A stretch of DNA of 64,000 nucleotides from Aquibium sp. A9E412. GTDB lineage: Bacteria > Pseudomonadota > Alphaproteobacteria > Rhizobiales > Rhizobiaceae. Made by a program: the position numbers and the translations under genes. Shown piece after piece: positions 36,113 through 46,500 of the stretch (the first letter of the stretch is position 1; each line of letters begins with the position of its first letter). The stretch spans positions 1 through 64,000 of the forward strand of contig NZ_JAOAOP010000010.1 of assembly GCF_030398335.1 (NCBI RefSeq), given 5' to 3'. The notes under the pieces were generated by a model. That model saw nothing but the letters and a program-made list of their open reading frames with translations, did no database searches and had not been told where the DNA came from.

Positions 36113-37888
36113 TCAGATCCCGTGCGTCTGCAGCCACATCTCCAGCAGCCCCACCTGCCACAGCTCCGAGCCGCGCAGCGGGGTGATGTGGTCGGCGGGC
36201 GCGGCGAACAGCCGGTCGAGATAGTCCTGCCGGAACAGGCCGCGCTCGCGCGCCGGCGCCGAGGACAGCGCATCGCGCACCATGTCGAGATACGGCCCGC
36301 CGACATATTTGAGCTGCGGCACGGGGAAGTAGCCCTTCTTGCGGTCGATCACCTCGTGCGGCACCACCAGGCGGGCGGCCTCCTTGAGCACGCCCTTGCC
36401 GCCCTGCTTGAGCTTTTCCTCCGGCGGGATGCGGGCGGCGAGCTCGACCAGCTCGTGATCGAGGAACGGCACGCGCGCCTCCAGCCCCCAGGCCATCGTC
36501 ATGTTGTCGACGCGCTTGACCGGGTCGTCGACCAGCATGACGGTGGAATCGAGCCGCAGCGCGGCATCCACCGGCGTGTCGGCACCCGGCCGGTGCAGGC
36601 GCTCGGCGACCAGCTCGCGGCTGACGTCGCGGTCGGCGATCCACGCGTCGGCGAGCTGCGTCTTCAGCGTCTCGTGCGACCGGTCGAAGAAGACGCGGGC
36701 ATAGTCGGACACCACGTCGTTCGAGCTCATCAGCGGCGGATACCAGTGGTAGCCGCCGAACACCTCGTCGGCGCCCTGCCCCGACTGCACCACCTTGATG
36801 TGCTTGGAGACCTCCTTCGACAGGAGATAGAAGCCGACATTGTCGTAGGAGACCATCGGCTCCGACATCGCCGCGAAGGTGCCCGGCAGCGCATCCATGA
36901 GCTGGTCGGAGGGCACGAAGATCTTGTGGTGATCGGTGCCGAAGCGCTTGGCGACCAGGTCGGAATAGTCGAACTCGTCGCCCTTCTCGCCGTGCGCCTC
37001 CTCGAAGCCGACGGAGAAGGTCATCAGGCCGCTCTGGCCGGCCTCGGCCAGAAGCCCGACGATGAGGCTGGAATCGACGCCGCCCGACAGCAGCACGCCG
37101 ACCGGCACGTCGGCGACCATGCGCCGCTTGACGGCGAGCCGCAACGCGTCGAGCACGCGGTCACGCCACTCGTCGGGCGACAGCGCGGCGAGCGCCGGAT
37201 CGCGCGCGAAGGGCGGGTCCCAGTAGACCGTGTCGCGCTGGCGGCCGTCGGCCTCGATGATGCGGATGGTCGCCGGCGGCAGCTTGCGCACGCCCTTCAG
37301 GATGGTGCGCGGCGGCGGCACCACGGCGTGGAAGGTCATGTAGGTGTGCAGCGCCTCACGGTCGATCCCGGTGTCGACGCCGCCGGCCTTGACCAGTGCC
37401 GGCAGCGACGAGGCGAAACGGATCGCCTGCGGCGTCTCGGCGAGATAGAGCGGCTTGATGCCGAAGCGGTCGCGCGCCATCACCACGCGGCCGGACTCGC
37501 GCTCCTGCAGCACGAAGGCGAACATGCCGTGCAGCCGGCCGAGCGCCTGCTCGCCCCAGGCGTGCCACGCCTTGAGGATGACCTCGGTGTCGCCGGTCGA
37601 GAAGAAGCGGTAGCCCTTCTCCTCCAGCTCGGCGCGCAGCTCGGGATAGTTGTAGATGCAGCCGTTGAAGGCGATGGTCAGGCCGAGCTCGGAATCGACC
37701 ATCGGCTGGCGCGATTTTTCCGACAGGTCGATGATCTTGAGCCGCCGGTGGCCGAAGGCGGCCGGGCCGTGCAGCACGGCGCCCGCGCCGTCCGGTCCGC
37801 GCGGCGCCATCGCATCCATCATCGCCGCCAGCACCGCCGGCGAAGGCTGGCTGCCGTCGAACCTCACTTCTCCGCAGATTCCGCACAT
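36113..37888 (-). CDS. asnO: NAGGN-system asparagine synthetase-type amidotransferase
   Basis: A 591-residue class II glutamine amidotransferase. The start at 37888 puts Cys2 (MCGICGEVRF) as the N-terminal nucleophile after Met removal, with AAAGGAGG upstream. The N-terminal domain has RGPDGAG and FNGCIYNYPELR; the synthetase domain has the PP-loop VLLSGGVDSSLIVGLLAE and SGQGADEVFGGYHWYPP. It amidates the C-terminal glutamine to give NAGGN, an osmotic-stress solute. The 130-bp leader holds an AT-rich palindrome and the divergent marR gene. Confidence 0.93.
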   Translation of the reverse strand: MCGICGEVRFDGSQPSPAVLAAMMDAMAPRGPDGAGAVLHGPAAFGHRRLKIIDLSEKSRQPMVDSELGLTIAFNGCIYNYPELRAELEEKGYRFFSTGDTEVILKAWHAWGEQALGRLHGMFAFVLQERESGRVVMARDRFGIKPLYLAETPQAIRFASSLPALVKAGGVDTGIDREALHTYMTFHAVVPPPRTILKGVRKLPPATIRIIEADGRQRDTVYWDPPFARDPALAALSPDEWRDRVLDALRLAVKRRMVADVPVGVLLSGGVDSSLIVGLLAEAGQSGLMTFSVGFEEAHGEKGDEFDYSDLVAKRFGTDHHKIFVPSDQLMDALPGTFAAMSEPMVSYDNVGFYLLSKEVSKHIKVVQSGQGADEVFGGYHWYPPLMSSNDVVSDYARVFFDRSHETLKTQLADAWIADRDVSRELVAERLHRPGADTPVDAALRLDSTVMLVDDPVKRVDNMTMAWGLEARVPFLDHELVELAARIPPEEKLKQGGKGVLKEAARLVVPHEVIDRKKGYFPVPQLKYVGGPYLDMVRDALSSAPARERGLFRQDYLDRLFAAPADHITPLRGSELWQVGLLEMWLQTHGI

Positions 37889-37981
37889 CGAAAGCGGCAG
37901 CCCCTCCTTTGTCGATCCTTTTTCGTCGATCCCGTTCGCCGGCCGGCACGAAACGCGATTTGCGTGTTGCGCGGCCACGCA

Positions 37982-37989
37982 AACTAGTT
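37982..37989. promoter_or_regulatory. AT-rich palindrome AACTAGTT between asnO and marR
   Basis: AACTAGTT is an 8-bp perfect palindrome in an unusually AT-rich 50-bp stretch between asnO and the divergent marR. MarR proteins bind such operators in divergent intergenic regions. It is a candidate only; no flanking copies make a longer repeat. Confidence 0.3.
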
Positions 37990-38020
37990 ATAGTTCTAAT
38001 GTTTTGATGTCAAATCTTTC

Positions 38021-38575
38021 ATGGTCGTCATGAGTGCACGGGACGACAACGCCAGGCAGGACGATCCGTTCCCGCAGGACGAGCTGCGCGCGGTGGAAAA
38101 GGCGATCCGCCGCATCGTGCGCGCCAGCGACCTGCAGTCGCGCACGCTGGTCAAGACCGTCGGGCTGACGGCGCCGCAGCTCTTCATCCTGCGCGCCATC
38201 GCCGCGCTCGGCGAGGTGACGACGACGGCGCTGTCGGCGCATGCCGACCTCAGCCCGGCGACGGTGGTCACCGTGCTCGACAATCTCGAGGAGCGCGGCC
38301 TGATCGACCGCTACCGCTCGCTGAGCGACCGGCGCGTGGTGCACACCCGGTTGACGGCGCGCGGCCGCGCCGTCGTGGCGCGCGCGCCGGAGGCGCTGGG
38401 CGACCCGTTCGCCGGGCGCTTCTTCCTGCTGCCGGCGGCGCGCCGGCGGCAGATCGTCGAGGCGGCGCGCCAGCTCGCCGACATGATGGCGCGCGAGGCG
38501 CCGGCGGCGGAGACCGCCGCGCTTCCCGCCCGTCCGGACGAGGCCGCTCCGGCGCTGCCGCGCACGCGCCGCTGA
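38021..38575 (+). CDS. MarR-family regulator next to the NAGGN operon
   Basis: A 184-residue winged-helix regulator. [52 protein letters not shown] carries the MarR recognition helix, and the wing ends in [18 protein letters not shown]. The start is ATG 38021 or ATG 38030; no clear SD is present. MarR genes of this type accompany NAGGN operons, so it likely controls asnO-ngg and itself. The ligand or osmotic signal is unknown. Confidence 0.88.
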   Translation: MVVMSARDDNARQDDPFPQDELRAVEKAIRRIVRASDLQSRTLVKTVGLTAPQLFILRAIAALGEVTTTALSAHADLSPATVVTVLDNLEERGLIDRYRSLSDRRVVHTRLTARGRAVVARAPEALGDPFAGRFFLLPAARRRQIVEAARQLADMMAREAPAAETAALPARPDEAAPALPRTRR

Positions 38576-38628
38576 GCCTGCGTCCTTCGCGTTCCGCGCG
38601 AAAAAAATGCCGCCGGCCGGCCGCGCCC

Positions 38629-38642
38629 TTGCGGTGGATCAA
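38629..38642 (+). promoter_or_regulatory. FnrL-type site upstream of hemA
   Basis: TTGCGGTGGATCAA matches the FNR/FnrL consensus TTGAT-N4-ATCAA at 8 of 10 positions. It is 118 bp upstream of the hemA ATG. FnrL control of hemA is known in Rhodobacter. Here it is inferred from the match. The two Crp/Fnr proteins in the window lack visible Fe-S cysteine clusters. Confidence 0.35.
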
Positions 38643-38759
38643 ATCGCGCGCGGCCGCTTTGTGGTCCGCTCGCCGAAAGGGTGCGGCCGGCGGCCCGCCG
38701 GCGTGGACTTCGGGCCGGCCCGCACCCATGTGCATGCGCGGAAAGGCGGATTGGACGAC

Positions 38760-40037
38760 ATGAACTACCAGCGGTTCTTCGACGAGGCGATCGACCAGCT
38801 CCACGCGGAGCGGCGCTACCGGGTGTTCGCCGACCTCGAGCGCATCGCCGGCGCGTTTCCGCGCGCCATCTGGCGGGCCGACGGCACGGCGAAGGAGATC
38901 GTCGTGTGGTGCTCCAACGACTATCTCGGCATGGGTCAGCATCCCGACGTCGTCGCCGCGATGCGCAACACCGCCTCGCGCATGGGCTCGGGCGCCGGCG
39001 GCACGCGCAACATCTCGGGCACCAACCATCCGCTGGTCGAGCTGGAACTCGAGCTCGCCGACCTGCACGGCAAGGAGGCCGCGCTCGTCTTCACCTCCGG
39101 CTTCGTGTCCAACGAGGCGTCGATCTCGACCATCGCGCGGCTCCTGCCCGACTGCCTGGTGCTGTCGGACGAGCTCAACCATGCCTCGATGATCGAGGGG
39201 GTGCGGCGCTCGGGCGCGGAGAAGAAGATCTTCCGCCACAACGACATGGCGCATCTGGAAAGCCTGCTCAGGGCGGCCGGCCGCGAGCGCGCCAAGCTGA
39301 TCGTCTTCGAGTCCGTCTACTCGATGGACGGCGACATCGCGCCGATCGCCGCGATCGCCGACCTGGCCGAGCGCTACAACGCGATGACCTACATCGACGA
39401 GGTGCACGCCGTCGGCATGTACGGCGAGCGCGGCGGCGGCATCACCGAGCGCGAGGGGCTGGCCGAGCGCATCGACGTGATCGAGGGCACGCTCGCCAAG
39501 GCGTTCGGCACGCTGGGCGGCTACATCGCCGGCGCGCGCTCGGTGGTCGATGCGGTGCGCTCCTACGCGCCGGGCTTCATCTTCACCACGGCGCTGCCGC
39601 CGGCGATCGCCGGTGCCGCGACCGCCTCGATCCGCCACCTGAAGCGCTCGCAGGCCGAACGCCGCAAGCACCAGCGCCAGGCGCAGCGCACCAAGGACGT
39701 GCTCGACGAAGCCGGCCTGCCGGTGATGCTGTCGCAGACGCACATCGTGCCGCTGCTGGTCGGCGATCCCGAGCTGTGCAAGCGCGCCAGCGACCGGCTG
39801 CTCACCGTGCACGGCATCTACATCCAGCCGATCAACTATCCGACCGTGCCGCGCGGCACGGAGCGGCTGCGCATCACGCCGACGCCGTTCCACGGCGACG
39901 CGCTGATCAACGGCCTGCGCGACGCGCTGATGGAGACGTGGCAGACGCTCGGCATCCCCTTCCAGGGCAGCGAGGCGCCGCCGGTGGTGCGCTCCGACCG
40001 CGTGGTGCCGCTGATCGTCGCCAAATCGGGCGGCTGA
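38760..40037 (+). CDS. hemA: 5-aminolevulinate synthase
   Basis: A 425-residue PLP enzyme that condenses glycine and succinyl-CoA in the alphaproteobacterial C4 route to haem, and so feeds the cobalamin cluster. It starts [67 protein letters not shown] and the PLP-lysine motif [16 protein letters not shown] are present. The frame is open to 38607, but the homologous start is the ATG at 38760. A FNR-like site lies upstream. Confidence 0.96.
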   Translation: MNYQRFFDEAIDQLHAERRYRVFADLERIAGAFPRAIWRADGTAKEIVVWCSNDYLGMGQHPDVVAAMRNTASRMGSGAGGTRNISGTNHPLVELELELADLHGKEAALVFTSGFVSNEASISTIARLLPDCLVLSDELNHASMIEGVRRSGAEKKIFRHNDMAHLESLLRAAGRERAKLIVFESVYSMDGDIAPIAAIADLAERYNAMTYIDEVHAVGMYGERGGGITEREGLAERIDVIEGTLAKAFGTLGGYIAGARSVVDAVRSYAPGFIFTTALPPAIAGAATASIRHLKRSQAERRKHQRQAQRTKDVLDEAGLPVMLSQTHIVPLLVGDPELCKRASDRLLTVHGIYIQPINYPTVPRGTERLRITPTPFHGDALINGLRDALMETWQTLGIPFQGSEAPPVVRSDRVVPLIVAKSGG

Positions 40038-40063
40038 GGCCGCACCGCGAAGCGCGCGACCCT

Positions 40064-40339
40064 TCACGTCTCGGGCGGAGCGAAGCCCGTCGCCTCGGCG
40101 GATTCGTCCAGCCAGTCGGCCGCCAGGCTGAGCGAGGCGTAGAGCACGTAGCGGCCCGCGGCGTTGCGCACCTTCACCGTGAACACGCGGCGCATGTTGT
40201 CCGGCAGTTCCTCGCTCGCCACCTCCGGCAGCACCGAGACCGCGGCGCCGAGCAGCGCGTCGCGGCTGTCGCAGCGCAGGCCGACGGCGTCGTGCGTCTC
40301 GCGCCGGCCGTCGTTGATGTCGAAATAGAAGCGTGGCAT
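40064..40339 (-). CDS. DUF6894 small protein
   Basis: A 91-residue protein beginning MPRFYFDINDGRRETHDAVG, the hallmark of the DUF6894 family of small soluble proteins abundant in Hyphomicrobiales. It has no membrane segment or signal peptide. No function is known. It sits convergent with hemA and upstream of the Crp/Fnr gene's 3' end, as a single-gene unit. Confidence 0.8.
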   Translation of the reverse strand: MPRFYFDINDGRRETHDAVGLRCDSRDALLGAAVSVLPEVASEELPDNMRRVFTVKVRNAAGRYVLYASLSLAADWLDESAEATGFAPPET

Positions 40340-40379
40340 CAGCCACCTCGCATCGCCGGTCGTGCCCGCAGGGCCGGCG

Positions 40380-41153
40380 CTATCGGGGGCCGCACCGGCC
40401 GCGCGGCCGTTCGTCGGCCACCGGCGGCTCGTCGGGCAGGACGCGCAGGTGAAGGTAGTTCGCCGTGAAGCCGGCGTAGCGGCTCAGCCGGTCGAGATCG
40501 GGCACGGTGACAACGCGCCCCTGGAATTCGACGAGACCGTCCTCGCGCAGCTTCTGCAGGCTGCGGTTGAGATGGACCGTCGAGATGCCGAGCGTGTCGG
40601 CCAGCTCGTCCTGCGTCAGCGGAAAGGCGAAGCTGTTCCCGTCGGTGCACCCGACGGTGCGCATGCGCACGTAGAGCTCGCAGAACAGGTGCGCGATCTG
40701 CTGGTTGGTCTTGCGCCGGCCCATGTTGACGAGCCATTCGCGCAGCACCGCCTCGTCGACCAGCGTCGCCCACCAGAGCGCCCGGGTGACCGTCGGATAG
40801 CGCTCGGTCAGACGCTCGATGGTCGGCCGCGCGATGCGGACGATCTCGCATTCCGACACGGTGGCGATCGAATGGTCCATGCGGCCCAGGATGGCGACGT
40901 GCAGGTCGCAGAAGTCGCCGGGCACGAGCAGCGCCATGATCGAGCGCGAGCCGTCGTCGAGCGTCTTGTAGCGGCAGGCGTAGCCGCTCACCACCAGATG
41001 CACGTGCTCGGGCTCTTCGCCCTCGATGATCAGGTCGGTCCGCGGTGCGACGATCCGGCGGTCGCGCTCGACAGCCGCGAGCCGTTCGCAGTCCTCGCGC
41101 GACAGGCGCGCGCCGTGCGACAGCTTGCGGACAAGCGGGCTCGGTCGGTGCAT
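40380..41153 (-). CDS. Crp/Fnr-family transcriptional regulator
   Basis: A 257-residue regulator with an N-terminal cyclic-nucleotide-binding-type domain (about 20-150: YACRYKTLDDGSRSIMALLVPGDFCDLHV) and a C-terminal HTH (about 160-240: FPLTQDELADTLGISTVHLNRSLQKLREDG). No Fnr Cys cluster is seen. The start at 41153 (MHRPSPLVRKLSHGARLS) is the homologous one. The small paralogue protein 41213-41476 precedes it on the same strand, 59 bp upstream. Confidence 0.88.
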   Translation of the reverse strand: MHRPSPLVRKLSHGARLSREDCERLAAVERDRRIVAPRTDLIIEGEEPEHVHLVVSGYACRYKTLDDGSRSIMALLVPGDFCDLHVAILGRMDHSIATVSECEIVRIARPTIERLTERYPTVTRALWWATLVDEAVLREWLVNMGRRKTNQQIAHLFCELYVRMRTVGCTDGNSFAFPLTQDELADTLGISTVHLNRSLQKLREDGLVEFQGRVVTVPDLDRLSRYAGFTANYLHLRVLPDEPPVADERPRGRCGPR

Positions 41154-41212
41154 GGTTTGCAGCCTCGGTCTCCCTTCCCTGCTGCGCCCGGCCGACCCTA
41201 GACCATCGGCGG

Positions 41213-41476
41213 TCACGACTCCAGCGGCGCCGCGAACCCGTTGCCGCCCGCCTCGAGGTCGAAGCTGATGCTGCAACCGCGCAGCAAGGCGCGCCGGGCG
41301 ATCGGCTCGACCAGCTCGGCGTCGGTCAGTTCGCAGGCGGGAAGCTCGCTGCGGACGCGGCGCACGGCCGCCCGCATCGACAGCAGATCGCCGGGTCTGC
41401 GCTGCATGACCACCCGCTCGATGATCTGCTCGGTGGTCGCCTTGGTCCTGAGCTGGTGCATCGCCGCCTCCTCCAT
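41213..41476 (-). CDS. Small conserved protein, paralogue of 1803-2069
   Basis: An 87-residue protein. It shares AVR, LP-x-C-x-L-(S/T)-D-x-E-L and the terminal G-x-S-(V/I)-SFD pattern with the 88-residue product at 1803-2069. A Crp/Fnr gene follows on the same strand 59 bp downstream, so both copies are linked to Crp/Fnr genes but in opposite order. Function unknown; no recognised domain. Confidence 0.6.
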   Translation of the reverse strand: MEEAAMHQLRTKATTEQIIERVVMQRRPGDLLSMRAAVRRVRSELPACELTDAELVEPIARRALLRGCSISFDLEAGGNGFAAPLES

Positions 41477-41531
41477 CCGGCGACGCTAGGCCGGAACGGA
41501 GACATCCGCATTAACCTTTGTGGCGTGCGGA

Positions 41532-41576
41532 CCCGGAGCCGATCTGCGTCTCGCGGCATCGCAGATCGGCTCCGGG
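41532..41576. repeat. Perfect 17-bp inverted repeat
   Basis: The left arm 41532-41548 (CCCGGAGCCGATCTGCG) is the exact reverse complement of the right arm 41560-41576, with an 11-bp loop. It lies in the 158-bp gap between the small gene (start 41476) and the aminotransferase end (41635), in the terminator position for the latter. A related sequence with GGAGCCGGTCTGCGG occurs near 47090, hinting at a dispersed palindromic repeat. Confidence 0.7.
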
Positions 41577-41634
41577 CCGTTGTCTCGACGCGCTTGCGGA
41601 CGGCGAACCGGTTTCCGCGTCGCCTGGAAACGGT

Positions 41635-42819
41635 CTAGCCGTCTCCGAGCCACGCGGCGAGGCGGTGCGCGGCGGCCTCGAGCTGGTCGATGCGGCGGTT
41701 GAAGCACAGCCGGAAGCAGGCCTCGCCGCCGGGGCCGAAGGCGGTGCCGGGCGCCAGGCCGACGCCGGTCTCGTCGACGATGCGCAGCGCGGCAGCGCGC
41801 GTGTCGGCCACCCCGTCGATCGAGAAGAACAGGTAGAAGGCGCCGGCCGGCGGCGCCAGCCGCACGCGCCCCGTCGCCTGGAGGATGGCGCAGACGCGGT
41901 CGCGGCCCTCGCCCGCCCGCGCCACCTGCGCGTCGACGAAGCCGTCGCCCTCGTCGAGCGCGGCGACCGCGCCGCGCTGCATGAAGGCGGCGACGCCCGA
42001 GGTGGCGTACTGCACCAGGTTCTCGAACACCTGCTGCAGGGCCGGATGGACCTCCAGCCAGCCGACGCGCCAGCCGGTCATCGCCCAGTTCTTGGAGAAG
42101 CTGTTGACGTGGAGGATGCGGTCGTCGTCGTCAGCGATGTCGTGAAAGGAGGCGGCGCGCGGCGCGTCGTAGACGAAGCGGCTGTAGATCTCGTCGGCGA
42201 TGATCCACAGGCCGTGCCGGCGGGCGAGCGTCAGGATCGCCGCGAGCGTGGCGCGGTCGGCGGTCCAGCCGGTCGGGTTGGACGGCGTGTTGACGAACAG
42301 CGCCCGCGTGCGCGGCGTGATCGCCGCGGCGAGGCGGTCGGGATCGAGCCGCCAGCCGGCCGCGCCGCGCTCCAGGCCGACCGCGACGGGCCGGCCGCCG
42401 GCAATGGCGAAGGCGGCCGGGAAGTTCGGCCAGGCCGGCGACAGGTAGACGATCTCGTCGCCGGCGCCGGCCACCGCCTCGAGCGCCAGGCGGATCGCCT
42501 GCATGCCGCCGCCGGTGACGATGAAACGCTCGGGCACGAACGGCCGGCCGAAGTGGCGGGCGTGGTAGTCGGCGAGCGCGCGGCGCAGCTCCGGCACGCC
42601 GCGCTGCCAGGTGTAGAAGGTCTCGCCGGCCTCGAGCGCCCGGCTCGCCGCGCGCACGATGAAGGCCGGCGTCGGGCTGTCGCCCTCGCCGACCCACAGC
42701 GGAATCAGCCCGTCGCGGCCGCGGGCGTGGTTGACCACCGCCACGATGCCGCTTTCGGGCGCGGCGCGCGCCTCTGCCCGCAGCGCCGCCAGAAGCCGCG
42801 CGCCCGGCGCCTCGCTCAT
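41635..42819 (-). CDS. PLP-dependent aminotransferase, class I/II
   Basis: A 394-residue fold-type I aminotransferase. [13 protein letters not shown] near the N-terminus, [37 protein letters not shown] and the PLP-lysine motif [17 protein letters not shown] are conserved. The substrate cannot be named. It is translationally coupled to mscL (ATGA overlap), an unusual partnership; a link in amino-acid release or osmotic adjustment is possible but speculative. Confidence 0.88.
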   Translation of the reverse strand: MSEAPGARLLAALRAEARAAPESGIVAVVNHARGRDGLIPLWVGEGDSPTPAFIVRAASRALEAGETFYTWQRGVPELRRALADYHARHFGRPFVPERFIVTGGGMQAIRLALEAVAGAGDEIVYLSPAWPNFPAAFAIAGGRPVAVGLERGAAGWRLDPDRLAAAITPRTRALFVNTPSNPTGWTADRATLAAILTLARRHGLWIIADEIYSRFVYDAPRAASFHDIADDDDRILHVNSFSKNWAMTGWRVGWLEVHPALQQVFENLVQYATSGVAAFMQRGAVAALDEGDGFVDAQVARAGEGRDRVCAILQATGRVRLAPPAGAFYLFFSIDGVADTRAAALRIVDETGVGLAPGTAFGPGGEACFRLCFNRRIDQLEAAAHRLAAWLGDG

Positions 42820-43256
42820 GCCGCGCCGGGGCGGGTGGCCAGCAGGTCGCGGATCTCCGTCAGCAGCTTGACGTCGGCCGGCGGCGCCGGCGGCTCGGTC
42901 GGCGCCTCGGTCTTCTCCTGCACCACGCGGCGGCGCAGATTGTTCACCGCGCGCACCATAAGGAAGATGATCCAGGCGAGGATCAGGAAGTTGAGCAGCA
43001 CCGTGAGGAAGCTGCCATAGGCGAGCACGGCACCCTGCTCGCGCGCCGCCTCGAGCGTCGTCGCCGTCACCTCCGGCGCCAGCGCCACGAAGTAGTTGGA
43101 AAAATCGAGGCCACCGAAGATGGCGCCGACGATCGGCATGATGATGTCGTCGACCAGCGACGTCACGATCAGCCCGAAGGCGCCGCCGATGATGACGCCG
43201 ACGGCCAGGTCCATGACGTTGCCGCGCGCGACGAACTCCTGGAATTCCTTGAGCAT
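42816..43256 (-). CDS. mscL: Large-conductance mechanosensitive channel MscL
   Basis: A 146-residue inner-membrane channel. [44 protein letters not shown] gives the N-terminal amphipathic helix and TM1 (about 1-45), and [24 protein letters not shown] is TM2 (about 80-105). It opens under membrane tension to release solutes in hypo-osmotic shock. The nearby NAGGN operon makes an osmolyte, so osmotic balance is a theme. The Pro-rich C-terminal tail is ordinary. Confidence 0.95.
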   Translation of the reverse strand: MLKEFQEFVARGNVMDLAVGVIIGGAFGLIVTSLVDDIIMPIVGAIFGGLDFSNYFVALAPEVTATTLEAAREQGAVLAYGSFLTVLLNFLILAWIIFLMVRAVNNLRRRVVQEKTEAPTEPPAPPADVKLLTEIRDLLATRPGAA

Positions 43257-43528
43257 GCTGAGTTTCCCTCCGACGGACGACCGGCGGCCGCGCCCTGCGG
43301 CGCGCCGCGCCCGACCGGCACCTTAGCAGAGACGCCGGCCCGGCAAATCGCCTTTCGCGTCGCCGCCGGACCGCCTCCTCGCCGGCGCCGTCTTCGCCCA
43401 AAGAAGCATTGGACACCCCCCGCCGGCTGTGCTTGCCTCGCGGTGAACGGCGGCCGGCGCATGGCCGGCCCGCGCGTTCTGTCGCGGGTCCGCGCGCTGC
43501 CGGAGCCGCCAGCGGAGGGTCCGGCGTC

Positions 43529-46500
43529 GTGCAGGGCTGGAGCATCGCGATTCTGGCCATCGCCTATGTGACGATGCTGTTCGCCATCGCCAGCATCGGC
43601 GACCGGCGCGCCGCCCGCGGCCACGCCGCGCGCACCCGGCCGCTGATCTACGCGCTCAGCCTGGCGATCTACTGCACCTCCTGGACCTTCTTCGGCTCGG
43701 TCGGGCTCGCCTCGGAGCGCGGCTTCGAGTTCCTGGCGATCTACATCGGCCCGGTGCTCGTCTTCGTCTTCGCCCGGCCGATGCTCAGGCGCATCGTGCG
43801 GCTGGCGAAATCGGAGAAGATCACCTCGATCGCCGACTTCCTGGCGGCGCGCTACGGCAAGAGCTTCGCCGTCGCCTCGATCGCCACGCTGATCGCCACC
43901 TTCGGCACGATCCCCTACATCGCGCTGCAGCTCAAGGCGATCTCCGATTCCGTCAGCCTGATGGTCGAGCACTACAGCGGCGCGGCCTCGACCACCGGGC
44001 TGGCGATCGGCGACATCTCGCTGGTCGTGGCGATGCTTCTGGCGCTGTTCGCCGTGCTGTTCGGCACGCGCCACGCCGACGCCACGGAGCACCAGGACGG
44101 CCTGGTGCTGGCGGTGGCGGTGGAATCGATCGTCAAGCTCGCCGCCTTCCTGGCGACCGGCATCGCGGTCAGCTTCTTCCTGTTCGGCAGCCCGCTCGAC
44201 CTGGTGCGCACGGTCGCCGCCAGCGAGGCCGTGCAGCAGGCCTTCAACCACTCGACCTCGCTCGCCACCTGGGTGGTGCTGACGACGCTGAGCGCCTTCG
44301 CCATCATCATGCTGCCGCGGCAGTTCTACGTCACCATCGTGGAGAACCGCGGCGAGGACGAGCTGAAGACCGCCTCGACGCTGTTCCCGCTCTATCTCGT
44401 GCTCATCAACCTGTTCGTCGTGCCGATCGCCTTCGCCGGACTGGCCTTCGTCGGCCCGCGCACCAACGCCGACCTCTACGTGCTTTCGGTGCCGCTGTTC
44501 CAGGGCCACGACCTGCTCGCCATCCTGGCCTTCGTCGGCGGCCTGTCGGCGGCCACCGCCATGGTGATCGTGGCCAGCGTGGCGCTGTCGATCATGATCT
44601 CCAACGACCTGGTGATCCCGCTGTTCGTGCGCCGGCTGCTGCGGCCCGACAGCCGCGAGAAGGAGGACTGGTCGAACGTCATCCTCAACATCCGCCGGGC
44701 GGCGATCTTCCTGATCCTGTTCGCCGCCTTCCTCTACTACCGCGAGACGACCAACAACACGCGGCTGGCGGCGATCGGGCTGATCTCGTTCGCCGCCATC
44801 GCCCAGTTCGCGCCCGCCTTCTTCGGCGGCCTGGTGTGGCGCGGGGCGAACGGCCGCGGCGCGGTGCTCGGCATGTGCGCGGGCTTCGTCTTGTGGGGCT
44901 ACACGCTTCTGTTCCCGTCGCTGGCGCCGGCCGACACCGGCATCATCGCCGACGGGCCGTTCGGGCTCGCCGCGCTGCGCCCGCAGGCGCTGTTCGGCAC
45001 CGTGGCCGAGCCGTTCAACCACGGCGTGCTGTGGAGCCTGGCGCTCAACACGCTGTTCTTCGTGTTCGGCTCGCTGTCACGCGCCGCCCGGCCGCTGGAG
45101 CGCATCCAGGCGGCGATCTTCGTGCCGCGTGACGCCGGGCCGATCCCCAATCTCAGGCGCTTCCGCACCGCGGTGACGGTGGACGACCTGAAGGAGGCGA
45201 TCTCGCGCTATCTCGGCGCCGAGCGCACCGAGCGCTCCTTCGTCACCTTCGAGAAGACGCACGGCCGGCCGCTCGACGGCAAGGAGCAGGCCGGCATGGC
45301 GGTGATCCGCTACTCCGAGCAGCTCTTGGCGAGCGCCGTCGGCTCGTCGTCGGCGCGGCTCATCCTGTCGCTGCTGTTCCAGCGCAACGATTCGTCCTCG
45401 CGCGATGCCATGCGCCTGCTCGACGACGCCTCGGAGGCGCTGCAGCACAACCGCGACCTGCTGCAGACGGCGCTCGACCAGATGGAGCAGGGCATCACCG
45501 TCTTCGACAAGGACTTCCGGCTGATCTGCTGGAACCGGCAGTACCGGGCGCTGTTCGACCTGCCCGACGAGATGGGCCAGGTGGGCGTGTCGCTCGACCA
45601 CATCGTCGAGCACCTGATCGCGCGCGGCGACCTGCCGCGCGAGGCCGACGTGACCACGCTCGACCGGCTGACGAGCTTCGGCTCGCCGTGGCAGATCGAG
45701 CTGCACACCTCCGGCCGCATCATCGAGCTGCGCTCCAACCCGATGCCCGACGGCGGCATCGTGGCGACCTACACCGACATCACCCAGCGGGTGGCGGCCG
45801 ACATGGCGCTCAAGCGCGTCAACGAGACGCTGGAGCAGCGGGTGGCCTGGCGCACCGCCGAGCTGACGCGCGTCAACGAGGAGCTCGCCCAGGCGCAGAT
45901 GCTGGCCGAGGAGGCCAATCTCGGCAAGACGCGCTTCCTGGCGGCGGCCGGCCACGACATCCTGCAGCCGCTCAACGCCGCACGGCTCTACTGCTCCTCG
46001 CTGATGGAGAAGACCGACCAGGGACCGGTGCGCGACGGCGTCGCCAACATCGAATCGGCGCTCGATTCGGTGGAGACCATCCTCGGCGCGGTGCTCGACA
46101 TCTCGCGCCTCGACACCGGCGCGCTGAAACCGTCGGCGAGCGTCTTCCGGCTCGACGCGCTGATGCGCCAGATCGGCACCGACTTCCAGCCGCTCGCCGC
46201 GGAGAAGGGGCTGACGCTGACCATCGTGCCGTCCTCGCTGACCGTGCGCACCGACCGCAACCTGTTCCGCCGGCTGGTGCAGAACCTGGTGTCGAACGCC
46301 ATCAAGTACACCCGCTCCGGCCGCATCCTGATCGGCGCGCGGCGGCGCGGCCGGCTGGTCGAGCTGCAGGTCTTCGACACCGGCATCGGCATCGCCGAGG
46401 ACAAGCTGTCGACCGTCTTCCGCGAGTTCACCCGCCTCGACGAGGGCGCGCGCGAGGCCGAGGGGCTGGGCCTCGGCCTGTCGATCGTCGACCGCATCGC

